Assembly (NCBI GenBank): GCA_905479105.1
Contig: CAJQLE010000001.1
Coordinates: forward strand, 1-64,000
Source of the DNA: an uncultured Flavobacteriales bacterium
GTDB lineage: Bacteria > Bacteroidota > Bacteroidia > Flavobacteriales_G > Salibacteraceae
Length of the DNA: 64,000 bases
Direction: 5' to 3'
In this document: in pieces, positions 1 to 8,186 of the stretch
How positions within the stretch are numbered: the first letter of the stretch is position 1
Layout: each line of letters opens with the position of its first letter
Notes under the pieces: generated by a model
What the model saw: only the letters and a program-made list of their open reading frames with translations
Told to the model about the DNA's origin: nothing
The model's database searches: none
Made by a program: the position numbers and the translations under genes

Positions 1-464
1 CTAGAAGCACTCCCAACAGCGTGTCTAATCCATCGAGGGTAAACGGTAATTCTAGGACACAACCTAGTTCAACTGCAAGAAGTACAAGCCCAAACGTTAG
101 ATCAAGCAATGGTGCAAGAAATTCAAACATTTCTTCCCCATCAAAGCCTTCTTCTCAACGTTACTATCAGCAAAGCCCAACCAGAAATTCTTCAAACAGC
201 AATCGAACTAGAAGTTACTCTAACCCGCAACGCACATCACCCAATGTTGCTCCTAGTCAAAATCGTTCAAGAGGATCTTCTACAGGGAAAAGCAAACCAA
301 GAAGCAGCAACCTCACTCCACCATCATCAAATAGTCGGTCATCAGGAAGTATGTCTTCTCCTTCGAGAAGCAGCTCACCTTCAGTTAGAACTTCCTCACC
401 GCGAAGCTCATCTCCATCAGGTTCTAGAGGAGGATCTTCACCATCTAGAGGAGGAAGAAGATAA
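1..464 (+). CDS. Ser/Pro/Arg-rich low-complexity protein, C-terminal part (5' end outside the window)
   Basis: The frame is open from the first complete codon of the window, so this is the tail of a longer protein. The GTG at 21 is probably an internal Val and not a start. About 153 residues are visible and consist almost only of Ser, Pro, Arg, Asn, Thr and Gly, with repeated SSP, SRSS and RGG units and no predicted folded domain. The last codons contain a 12-base direct repeat with a 21-base period. The stop lies 10 bases before the next gene, so the two are probably co-transcribed. The function is unknown. Such basic disordered tails occur on secreted or envelope proteins, but that is inference. 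An overlapping frame also reads open here only because of the biased composition. Confidence 0.6.
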   Translation, partial: RSTPNSVSNPSRVNGNSRTQPSSTARSTSPNVRSSNGARNSNISSPSKPSSQRYYQQSPTRNSSNSNRTRSYSNPQRTSPNVAPSQNRSRGSSTGKSKPRSSNLTPPSSNSRSSGSMSSPSRSSSPSVRTSSPRSSSPSGSRGGSSPSRGGRR

Positions 465-474
465 TTTGATGTAG

Positions 475-1959
475 ATGAATTTAAAACGCCTTATAATACT
501 GATTGCGATCTTTTTGTGTGCTGAAATTAGCAGTGCGCAGAATGAAATTGACGCCCTCAATTTATCTAGAGAGGAAGTAACTGGCTCTGCAAGGACAATA
601 GCAATGGGCGGAGCTTTCACCGCGCTAGGCGGGGATTTTTCAGCAATTGAAATTAACCCAGCTGGCTTGGGAGTGCTTCGCTCAAACGAGTTCACAATTA
701 CTCCGGCCTTCCACACCAATATTTCCAATAGCACTTATTACGGCCAAGAGACTTTAGACTCTAAATCAAATTTTAACCTTGGTTCTGTGGGAATAGTTGG
801 TGTAAAAAACTTAAATAAAGTCGGGAAATGGAGGTCAAGTGCAATTGCATTTGGAATGAATCGCTCTATGTCTTTCCATCAAGCTTACACATTCAGAAGC
901 AGTGATGTCCCAAGCTCGCTCGTTGATTCATATGAAAACACCCTTATTAAAAACGGGTTAGGGCCAGAGGATTTAGATGTTGACAATGCCCCCTATGGAT
1001 TTGATATATTTTTAGCCTGGCAAAACTTTTTATTAGACTACCCTTTTGATGATGATACAACCTCCGTTTTTTATAATGCGACCGGAGAAATGCCGATTGA
1101 TCAAACATATAGGGTTGAAAAAAGTGGTTCTAAAAGGGAAACATTTCTAGCTTTTGGCGGAAACTATGACGACAAGCTATATATAGGCGGAAACATTCGG
1201 TTTTCTAGAATTAACTACGACAATACTTACATCATTAACGAAAGCATTGACCCTAGTGACACAACAACCAATCTAAACGAGCACTCTTTCAGGTTCGATG
1301 AAAATATCTCCGGACTTGGCGTGGGTTTAAATCTGGGATTAATTTACCGCCCAACCAATCAGCTGAGGTTAGGCGCTTCATTGAAGACTCCAACAATTTA
1401 TTCGCTAAACATTGAATACGAAAGCGAAAACACAGCCATCTTCGAAGATTTTGATCCGTATTATTCTCAATCATTGCTTGGTGATTATGACTTCCGGTTG
1501 ACGTCACCTCTTCAAACATCTTTTGGTGTAGCTTATGTCTTCGGTAAATTGGGACTGGTGAGTGCTGATGTTGAATACGTAAATTACACTGGCATGAGAA
1601 TGCAAGGAACAAGTGATGGATACAATTTCAATGCTGAAGAAGACGCTATTCAGGCGTTTCTAACGCCAACTGTTAATCTAAAGTTTGGTGCTGAATACAG
1701 AGTATCTGACTTTGTTAGTCTGAGAGCTGGTTATGCTAAATTCGGAGACCCATACAATTCCAACGCTGATAATTTTGGAGGTTTCGACCTTTACAGTTTT
1801 GGTATTGGATATAGAACTGAAGACTTTTTCGTTGATGGAAGTTACCAACTTAAAAATTCTCAAAACACAGAATACATCTACGATCCTAACTTGGTAGAAT
1901 CAGGAACATCAGAATTTACTGACCATAGAATTTCAATAACGTTTGGATATAAATTCTAA
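475..1959 (+). CDS. OmpP1/FadL-like outer-membrane beta-barrel protein
   Basis: The 494-residue protein starts with a signal peptide (basic MNLKRL, hydrophobic core, AQ cleavage near residue 22). The mature N-terminus carries SARTIAMGGAFTALGGD followed by EINPAGLG, the pattern seen at the start of the OmpP1/FadL/TodX-type barrels of Bacteroidota. The rest alternates short amphipathic strands with polar loops and ends in ITFGYKF with the terminal Phe typical of outer-membrane proteins. The family transports hydrophobic compounds across the outer membrane, but the substrate cannot be read from sequence. It follows the low-complexity gene closely and converges with the M1 peptidase gene, one base apart. 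Confidence 0.8.
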   Translation: MNLKRLIILIAIFLCAEISSAQNEIDALNLSREEVTGSARTIAMGGAFTALGGDFSAIEINPAGLGVLRSNEFTITPAFHTNISNSTYYGQETLDSKSNFNLGSVGIVGVKNLNKVGKWRSSAIAFGMNRSMSFHQAYTFRSSDVPSSLVDSYENTLIKNGLGPEDLDVDNAPYGFDIFLAWQNFLLDYPFDDDTTSVFYNATGEMPIDQTYRVEKSGSKRETFLAFGGNYDDKLYIGGNIRFSRINYDNTYIINESIDPSDTTTNLNEHSFRFDENISGLGVGLNLGLIYRPTNQLRLGASLKTPTIYSLNIEYESENTAIFEDFDPYYSQSLLGDYDFRLTSPLQTSFGVAYVFGKLGLVSADVEYVNYTGMRMQGTSDGYNFNAEEDAIQAFLTPTVNLKFGAEYRVSDFVSLRAGYAKFGDPYNSNADNFGGFDLYSFGIGYRTEDFFVDGSYQLKNSQNTEYIYDPNLVESGTSEFTDHRISITFGYKF

Positions 1960-1960
1960 G

Positions 1961-4351
1961 CTATTTCTGCAACACAATCTTACCCTTCTCAATCATCTTT
2001 TGATCTTCATTGAGTAATTCGTAGAGATAAACCCCTGAAGTCTTAACCTCCAGCTCAAATTGCACGTAACCCGAATCGATCGAAGTTTCACTGATTAATT
2101 TTCCATCTAAGCTAAAAACGCGCATATCTGAAATATCGCCACTTTCGTTCATCACTGTAATCTGACCATTAGTGGGATTAGGGAAAACTCGAATATTTTT
2201 CAACTTTTTAGCGATTGGTGCGCTCAATACCGATTGATCAACATTTGCAAAAACATATTCCCCAGGAAGCGTTTTGCTCAGCTCAACATAACCAGATGCA
2301 TTGGTTGGGTCACCAAGCACATTCTTAGTATAGAATTGATATTCATTCCAATCTGCACTCGGAGTTGAGCGATATAAAAGGACTAAACTATCCTCTGTTT
2401 CAGACACCAAAGAGATGTCGAGATATCCTGTATTTCCTGATGATTTACCATTGTAAAATATAATCGAAGAAATTTCAACGTTTTCGAGTCCAATACCTGA
2501 GACCCGCCAATAACGGTTATCGTTCATCCTATATGGCTTATTACTCCAATCTTTAATCGGGTCTGGGTAAGTCCATAATTGATCAAACCACACCCATGCA
2601 GAATCAACCACTTGATCAATAGTTACCTGCCAAAGCATATAATCCAACCCTAGAAAGCCAGTCTCCGTAATCGATCGAAACTCTGAGGTCCTCGCTTGCG
2701 CCAATTCATTATTAGGATTCATCTCGATGTATACTGGCTCAAAAGAAGATGGAACTTCTATTGCCGCATACTTACCTGATATTTCAACCATTCCGGACTC
2801 TTCATTCAAATCTTGATCATACATTTTATAAAAAACCGGAACGTTATCATGAAACTCCTGTACACCTCTTAGCTTTTGCTGTAAAAAAAGCTTTGTACTG
2901 CCCAATTTATAATCAAACGAGTCAAGAACGACAACGTTATAACCACCATGGTACACCCAGTCTCTGAAAAAATAGCTCAAATCAATACCGCTTTCTTGGG
3001 AGAAGAAATTTTCAAGTGTATCAGAACTGACAGACTTAAATTGATACGTATCCATAAATTTCTCAATCGTGGAAAAAAAGGCTTCATCACCCATATAACC
3101 TCTTAAGTTATGGGCTACCAAAGCTCCTTTTTTATACACATGATCTCCATAAACGTATTCATGGGGCTGACCAGAAACCGCTCTAAACCCCTCTTCAAAA
3201 TGATGACCATAGCGCAGCATATAGACCAAATCATCAAGCATTGCTGATTTATACGCCTCTCTTCCATAAACCTCCTCAAAAAAGAGATAAACAGAGAATG
3301 AAGCCCAACCCTCATTAATCCACATATCACCATCTGTCTGACAAGTGATATTATCACCCCACCACATGTGGGCCAATTCGTGAGACATGAGACCTTCACT
3401 TCCCAATCCACCATTAGCTGCAGATATCGGATATGCAATATTTGTGGCATGCTCCATAGCACCTCCATTAAAAGGCACCAAGCTAAACCCTACTTTATTG
3501 AATTTATAATCACCGTAGGCACTCTCAAATTTGGTGATCGCATCTTTCAAATGAATAAAGGAAGATTTCAAATTATTGGTGTCTCCTGCTCTGGCATACA
3601 ATTGAATAGGAATAGCGCCATTCTCACCAGCTACCACATCATTAACGATTTCATATGATCCAATGGCAACACATACCAAATAAGAAGGAATAGATTGATC
3701 TAGCTTCCAGTGAAAAACCTTTGAACTATCCAGATTAATGGACTCTGACAACAGCGCTCCATTGCACGCAGCACGTTTATCTGAGGCCGTAGTGATAAAA
3801 AATTCAAATGTTGAGCGTTCAATAAAGTTATCGAAGCAAGGAAACCATACTCTTCCATAGCTGTGCGGATCTGCGGCAAAACCAACTCCTAAATTGAAGA
3901 TAAAACCTCCTGTGAAATAAAATCCTCCCCAGCCAGATGCATCTTTCAATGGGGACCCATGGTAATAAACGGTCAATTCTCGATTCTGGCCCAGAGCAAA
4001 TGGGGACGAATAGTCAATAATTAAAAATGAGTCTAAATGATTGAAAGACTGGACCCCTGAACCAATTACACTATCGACAATTAGTCCTTCAAAATCGAAC
4101 TTAACCCTATTCACTCCTTCCATTTTTGGAGAAAATGTAATTGCTGAGTTTCCGACCAGACTTTGGGCACTAGAATTACTAAAATCTATAGAAATTATGG
4201 TATGAAGAATATCTATTGAATCACTTCTGAAATCATCAACTTCAGTTCTTTCACCAACATGAATACCACGATGAGAACAAGAAGGCGATAATTCCTGTCC
4301 TTGAACTTGAAAAACAAAAAAGAATAGCGGTAAAACAAATAATGAACGCAT
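1961..4351 (-). CDS. Secreted M1-family metallopeptidase with T9SS type A sorting domain
   Basis: This is a zinc aminopeptidase-like protein of the M1 family. From the chosen start, HELAH (about residues 324-328) and Glu 18 residues later in NEGWASF are the zinc and catalytic motif. The substrate-recognition motif reads GAMEH where aminopeptidase N has GAMEN. The C-terminal 80 residues (VFPNPTNGQ, then FSLDGKLI, then SGVYLYEL and a basic end) form a T9SS type A sorting domain, so the protein should be exported and surface-attached or released. I chose the ATG at 4351 because MRSLFVLPLFFFVFQVQG is a clear signal peptide. An ATG at 4396 would add 15 poor residues and would include a TAATTTTG -7 element at 4366-4373. 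Confidence 0.88.
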   Translation of the reverse strand: MRSLFVLPLFFFVFQVQGQELSPSCSHRGIHVGERTEVDDFRSDSIDILHTIISIDFSNSSAQSLVGNSAITFSPKMEGVNRVKFDFEGLIVDSVIGSGVQSFNHLDSFLIIDYSSPFALGQNRELTVYYHGSPLKDASGWGGFYFTGGFIFNLGVGFAADPHSYGRVWFPCFDNFIERSTFEFFITTASDKRAACNGALLSESINLDSSKVFHWKLDQSIPSYLVCVAIGSYEIVNDVVAGENGAIPIQLYARAGDTNNLKSSFIHLKDAITKFESAYGDYKFNKVGFSLVPFNGGAMEHATNIAYPISAANGGLGSEGLMSHELAHMWWGDNITCQTDGDMWINEGWASFSVYLFFEEVYGREAYKSAMLDDLVYMLRYGHHFEEGFRAVSGQPHEYVYGDHVYKKGALVAHNLRGYMGDEAFFSTIEKFMDTYQFKSVSSDTLENFFSQESGIDLSYFFRDWVYHGGYNVVVLDSFDYKLGSTKLFLQQKLRGVQEFHDNVPVFYKMYDQDLNEESGMVEISGKYAAIEVPSSFEPVYIEMNPNNELAQARTSEFRSITETGFLGLDYMLWQVTIDQVVDSAWVWFDQLWTYPDPIKDWSNKPYRMNDNRYWRVSGIGLENVEISSIIFYNGKSSGNTGYLDISLVSETEDSLVLLYRSTPSADWNEYQFYTKNVLGDPTNASGYVELSKTLPGEYVFANVDQSVLSAPIAKKLKNIRVFPNPTNGQITVMNESGDISDMRVFSLDGKLISETSIDSGYVQFELEVKTSGVYLYELLNEDQKMIEKGKIVLQK

Positions 4352-4365
4352 GTCATGAATTTCAT

Positions 4366-4373
4366 CAAAATTA
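4366..4373 (-). promoter_or_regulatory. Putative -7 element before the M1 peptidase gene
   Basis: On the minus strand this reads TAATTTTG, an exact match to the Bacteroidota -7 consensus TAnnTTTG, 14 bases before the ATG at 4351. No TTG lies at the usual -33 distance, so support is limited to one element. It would give a very short leader. Confidence 0.3.
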
Positions 4374-4541
4374 CATTTTGATCTGAATACTATCATGGAT
4401 ATAAGATTTGAATGAACTTAGACGAATTGAAAAGGGTGTTTATCGAAAAGTATTTGGATTCTTACCTCACCTTATTTTATTTGGAGGCGTCTATTAATAA
4501 CAACTTCGTTAATCCTTTGTTTGAAAAGCCAAATAAAGAAT

Positions 4542-6101
4542 ATGAAACCCTCTCATGAATTATTTCGCCTCATTAAATCTCTAAGCAAATCTGAGAAAAG
4601 GTTTTTCAAATTAATGTCTTCACTTCAATCGGGTGAAAAAAATTACATTAAACTTTTCGATTCAATAGAAAAACAAAACGAATATAATGAAGACGCTATC
4701 AAGCATCAGTTTCGAGAAGAAACTTTCATAAAACACTTACCCTCTGAAAAAAATCACCTATACAAACTCATTCTCAAAAGTCTACGATCATTCTATTCTG
4801 AGAATAGCGTTTCAGCTATTCTAGCAGAACATATTCAAAGTATTGAGATACTTTACAATAAAGCACTTTATAGTGAGTGCTCAAAACTGGTTATCAAGGC
4901 AAAAAAAACAGCAGAATCACATGAGCGATTTTACTACCTGTTTGAGTTGATGAAATGGGAAAAAATGCTCTTAGAAGAGGAGTTTCAATCTGGGAAATTT
5001 GATCGAGATCTTAATAAGCTTATCAAAGCAGAGCAGTGGGTAATTAAGCGGTTAAGAAATCTGGCTGAATATCAAATTCTATATTCAAAAATCAACTATG
5101 TATTTAGGCAAGGAGGATACGTTAGAAATGAGCAAGAATGGGAAATTGTAAATGAAATTCAGTCACACGAGCTTATTAAGGGCAAGAACACGGCTCTATC
5201 GAAACGTGCCGCAGCCACTTGCTATTATGTAAAAGGACTTTGCGCCATCACCAATAATGATGTTGAAGACTCTTTTGAAAATTTCAGTAAGGTGGTTCAC
5301 ATTTTTGAGGAAAACCCAAATCTAATCCAAGACATTCCAAAGCAGTATATCAAATCTCTTGGAAACCTTTTTTACTATTATATCGGAAATGATGACTACG
5401 AGAAGCTCTTCGAACTCATCGAGAAAATGAGAGCTCTAAAAACGAAGCTCGGATTTAACCGTATTGACATAGAAATTCGAATCTTCATTTCAACAACCTA
5501 TTTCGAAATGCTAGCTTACGAGCGAAGAGGTGAATACGAAAAGGCATTGGGAATGATCTCTCCTTTAAAATCAAAACTTCAAGAGTTTGGAGATAAGGTA
5601 ACCAAGGAAGATGAGATAGTTTTCGGGCACATTATTGCTAACATATATTTTGGTGCTAAGCAATACAGAGAAGCCCTCCGTCAGCTTAATGTTGTTTTGA
5701 ATGACAATGAAAATAATTTAAGGCAAGACATTTATAGTTTTTCAAAGCTCTTCAACCTTATTATCCATTATGAAATAGGCAACTACGACCTTCTTGACTA
5801 TTTAATAAAATCAACTGAGCGCTATTTCAATAAGCGAAGCAAAGTGCTCAAATATGGATATGAATTTGAAGCCTCATTCATAAGCTATTTTAAAAAGCTC
5901 TCTAAAGCACTAAAACAGGGATCACGAACTTGTCAAATCTTCAAAGACATGAAGGAAGAGCTTGCAATTCTCTTAAGAAAGAGAAATGAACGTGTGGCAC
6001 TTGAGTATTTCGACTATCTCACTTGGATTGATGCTCAAATAGAGTCTACTCCTTATGGCGAACTAAAAAAGTTATATTACAACTCCTCACTAGGGAAATA
6101 A
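4542..6101 (+). CDS. Conserved-looking all-helical hypothetical protein, possibly TPR-like
   Basis: I do not recognise a named family. The 519-residue product has no signal peptide or membrane segment. It is rich in Lys, Glu, Leu, Tyr and Phe in amphipathic helical periodicity throughout, with pairs such as ALYSECSKLVIKAKK and YEKALGMISPLKSK that look like helix-turn-helix repeats of the TPR type. A cytoplasmic scaffold is the best guess. The ATG at 4542 is preferred over a TTG seven codons upstream. The 3' end overlaps the convergent rlmB gene by 25 bases. The intergenic space to the divergent M1 gene (about 190 bases) is AT-rich and shows no strong promoter match on this strand. Confidence 0.7.
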   Translation: MKPSHELFRLIKSLSKSEKRFFKLMSSLQSGEKNYIKLFDSIEKQNEYNEDAIKHQFREETFIKHLPSEKNHLYKLILKSLRSFYSENSVSAILAEHIQSIEILYNKALYSECSKLVIKAKKTAESHERFYYLFELMKWEKMLLEEEFQSGKFDRDLNKLIKAEQWVIKRLRNLAEYQILYSKINYVFRQGGYVRNEQEWEIVNEIQSHELIKGKNTALSKRAAATCYYVKGLCAITNNDVEDSFENFSKVVHIFEENPNLIQDIPKQYIKSLGNLFYYYIGNDDYEKLFELIEKMRALKTKLGFNRIDIEIRIFISTTYFEMLAYERRGEYEKALGMISPLKSKLQEFGDKVTKEDEIVFGHIIANIYFGAKQYREALRQLNVVLNDNENNLRQDIYSFSKLFNLIIHYEIGNYDLLDYLIKSTERYFNKRSKVLKYGYEFEASFISYFKKLSKALKQGSRTCQIFKDMKEELAILLRKRNERVALEYFDYLTWIDAQIESTPYGELKKLYYNSSLGK

Positions 6102-6835
6102 TCTCTCTGCCTAACAACCTCATATAAGGCCACTGCGCAGGCAACCGCAACATTAAGAGAGCCCACCTGACCTTTCATAGGTATAGTAGCCTCTTCTTGA
6201 GCCATTCTAATTAAGTGTGGATCAATGCCCTCTCCTTCATTGCCAAACAAAAGGTTCATTGGTCTTTCTAAATCACAATGAAAAATAGTCTTTTCGGCTT
6301 TTTCACTGCAGGCCACTGATGCAATACCAGAAGCGCGCATAAGTTGTATGGTATCACCAAGCGAAAAAACTTTACAAACAGGAATGTGATAAAGGGCTCC
6401 AGCTGAAGTTTTGACAGATTCCTCATTAATAGCAGAAGAACCTTTATGTGGAATGATAATAGCATGACACCCTGCAGAAAGTGCTGAGCGAGCTATAGAA
6501 CCAAAGTTTCTGACATCACTAACCTTATCTAACATCAGAAACAAAGGAGTCTCACTCCTTTCGTAAACACTCTGAATTATCTCTTCAATGTTCCCAAACT
6601 CAACAGGTGAAGTAAAAGCTACAACACCTTGATGATTCTTGCGGCACAGTTTACTCAACTTCTCTTTTGGCGCTTTTATTACTGAGACACCGAGATTACG
6701 AGCTAAATCCTTCAGCTCTTTAACTTGATCATTCTTAATGTCCTCCTGAATGAATATCTTGTCGAGAGAGTTTCCTGAAAGCATCGCCTCCATTACTGGA
6801 TGATGGCCGTAAATCTGATTGTTTTCTTTTTTCAT
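6077..6835 (-). CDS. rlmB: 23S rRNA (guanosine-2'-O-)-methyltransferase RlmB / TrmH family
   Basis: This is a SpoU/TrmH-type SAM-dependent 2'-O-ribose methyltransferase of 252 residues, the usual size. The N-terminal substrate-binding domain begins IYGHHPVMEAM. The SPOUT motifs follow: DKVSDVRNFGSIARSA (motif 1), NLLFGNEGEGID (motif 2) and GSLNVAVACAVALYEV (motif 3, forming the knotted cofactor site). The family methylates G2251 of 23S rRNA or related sites, and the exact target cannot be proven from sequence. Its ATG abuts the stop codon of the GWxTD gene, so it is the last gene of the ung operon. Confidence 0.88.
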   Translation of the reverse strand: MKKENNQIYGHHPVMEAMLSGNSLDKIFIQEDIKNDQVKELKDLARNLGVSVIKAPKEKLSKLCRKNHQGVVAFTSPVEFGNIEEIIQSVYERSETPLFLMLDKVSDVRNFGSIARSALSAGCHAIIIPHKGSSAINEESVKTSAGALYHIPVCKVFSLGDTIQLMRASGIASVACSEKAEKTIFHCDLERPMNLLFGNEGEGIDPHLIRMAQEEATIPMKGQVGSLNVAVACAVALYEVVRQRDYFPSEEL

Positions 6836-8173
6836 TTATCTGTAAGTCAATACTCTACCTTGACGCCAATACTCAACTGCTCGGTACCAAGAAGTTTTTA
6901 AAGATCCCGACCTATTCAGCCTATAGTCATTGGTAGTAAAGGGATTCATAACTTTTGTAAAGGTAAGGCTCAGTGTATTATAGTTTCCCTCTTCACCATA
7001 TAACCAAGTCTCAGTAGCTGTTGATCGATAAACAATATCTGGTGGACCATAAACGATATAGCACATTCCTCTGTCAGATTTCCAGCCTTCCAAATATGAA
7101 GTAAAGTAGGTGTTAGCATATTGAACTCTGCTGTAAAAAGCTCTAATGAGTTCTCTAGCTCTTTCTGGATTATCTCCAATTTTCAGCCAGTAAGCGTCCA
7201 CACTTTTTTTTAAATTTTCACTTGAAATAATATCATTATACTCTTCGTTGGTTGTTAGATACCTTAAAGGATTTACAAGATCTAGAAGTGTTTTGGCTTG
7301 CGGATATGACACTCCGAAATAATGAAGCGTGCCTCCTGTTTTCCTCAATGTATCCTCTGTAATTTGATAGAAACCTGGCTTAGAAACAAATAACTTAAAA
7401 TGTTTGGGATCTAATTGCTTTAGTTCAACAGTACTATTAGGCGTGAAATCAAAAGGTCTAGGTGCTATCGTTGAAAATGGTGGTGAGGCAACAGGAAAGT
7501 CACGATCGTAGTATTTCGAATACAATCCTTCTCTAGGAATATCTGTTTCAATCTTATAACTATCGGCATTCATTACGTAGTCAGAAAACACAAGCTCATT
7601 GAATGAATTATAGACACGAAGTGATTGTTCATTAAAACGCAAGGAACGGTTCACATCAATCAATTGAGTATTTCTGTGGGCACCATTTAGGTCATTTATA
7701 ACACACTCAATTAAATAGTTTTGACCAAGCACAGTGGAGATTTGAAGGCTATCAAGTAAATAATCTTGACCAAAATAACTCAGATCCTTTCGTATGACTT
7801 TTCCGCTATCTAGCACTTCCGAAGAAGAATAATTGGAATAAACTTTATACCTCAGTGCGTAATTCAACAAATCATCACCACGCTCAGATTTTGACTTACC
7901 AAAATCAGCAGCGTTAAACTTTAAGAGCACTTTAGACTGCTGTTGAGTATTGAAAATGCTAGTTTGAGCTAAAAGCGCTGGAACTTCTTCTTTATATAGG
8001 TAGCTAATATTCTTTCCAGAAACACTTTTTTCCAGAGTGCACTGATTAAACGCTTGAGCTAAAATGACAAGCATCAATAAATTGTAATTCCTAAAAAGTG
8101 TTCGCTTCAATCGAATTCTAAATTGGGATTGCAAAGAAATGACTTCAACCGCCAATAAGTGGCATTTTTTCAA
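6836..8173 (-). CDS. GWxTD domain-containing protein
   Basis: The C-terminal third contains WKSDRGMCYIVYGPPD and ETWLYGE, which match the GWxTD domain found in Bacteroidota and a few other phyla. Its biochemical role is not known to me. The 445-residue product begins with a basic stretch and a hydrophobic segment (NLLMLVILAQAFNQC). The Cys at about residue 45 could be a lipidation site, although the lipobox is poor. The upstream gene ends 13 bases before this start, and the stop is directly followed by rlmB, so translation is probably coupled. Co-operonic placement with an outer-membrane barrel suggests an envelope role (inference). Confidence 0.75.
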   Translation of the reverse strand: MKKCHLLAVEVISLQSQFRIRLKRTLFRNYNLLMLVILAQAFNQCTLEKSVSGKNISYLYKEEVPALLAQTSIFNTQQQSKVLLKFNAADFGKSKSERGDDLLNYALRYKVYSNYSSSEVLDSGKVIRKDLSYFGQDYLLDSLQISTVLGQNYLIECVINDLNGAHRNTQLIDVNRSLRFNEQSLRVYNSFNELVFSDYVMNADSYKIETDIPREGLYSKYYDRDFPVASPPFSTIAPRPFDFTPNSTVELKQLDPKHFKLFVSKPGFYQITEDTLRKTGGTLHYFGVSYPQAKTLLDLVNPLRYLTTNEEYNDIISSENLKKSVDAYWLKIGDNPERARELIRAFYSRVQYANTYFTSYLEGWKSDRGMCYIVYGPPDIVYRSTATETWLYGEEGNYNTLSLTFTKVMNPFTTNDYRLNRSGSLKTSWYRAVEYWRQGRVLTYR

Positions 8174-8186
8174 TTATCCCTTAACA

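Noticed and set aside
21-23. GTG as start of the first gene
   Set aside because: Codons upstream in the same frame (RSTPNS) continue the same composition to the window edge, so it is an internal Val.
109-474. 121-residue frame overlapping the Ser/Pro-rich gene
   Set aside because: It is a shifted reading of the same biased repeats, with Leu/His/Glu-rich content and no start context. The Ser/Arg frame is open from the window edge.
4352-4396. ATG at 4396 as start of the T9SS M1 peptidase
   Set aside because: The added residues are polar and put the signal peptide inside the protein, and they cover a -7 element match.
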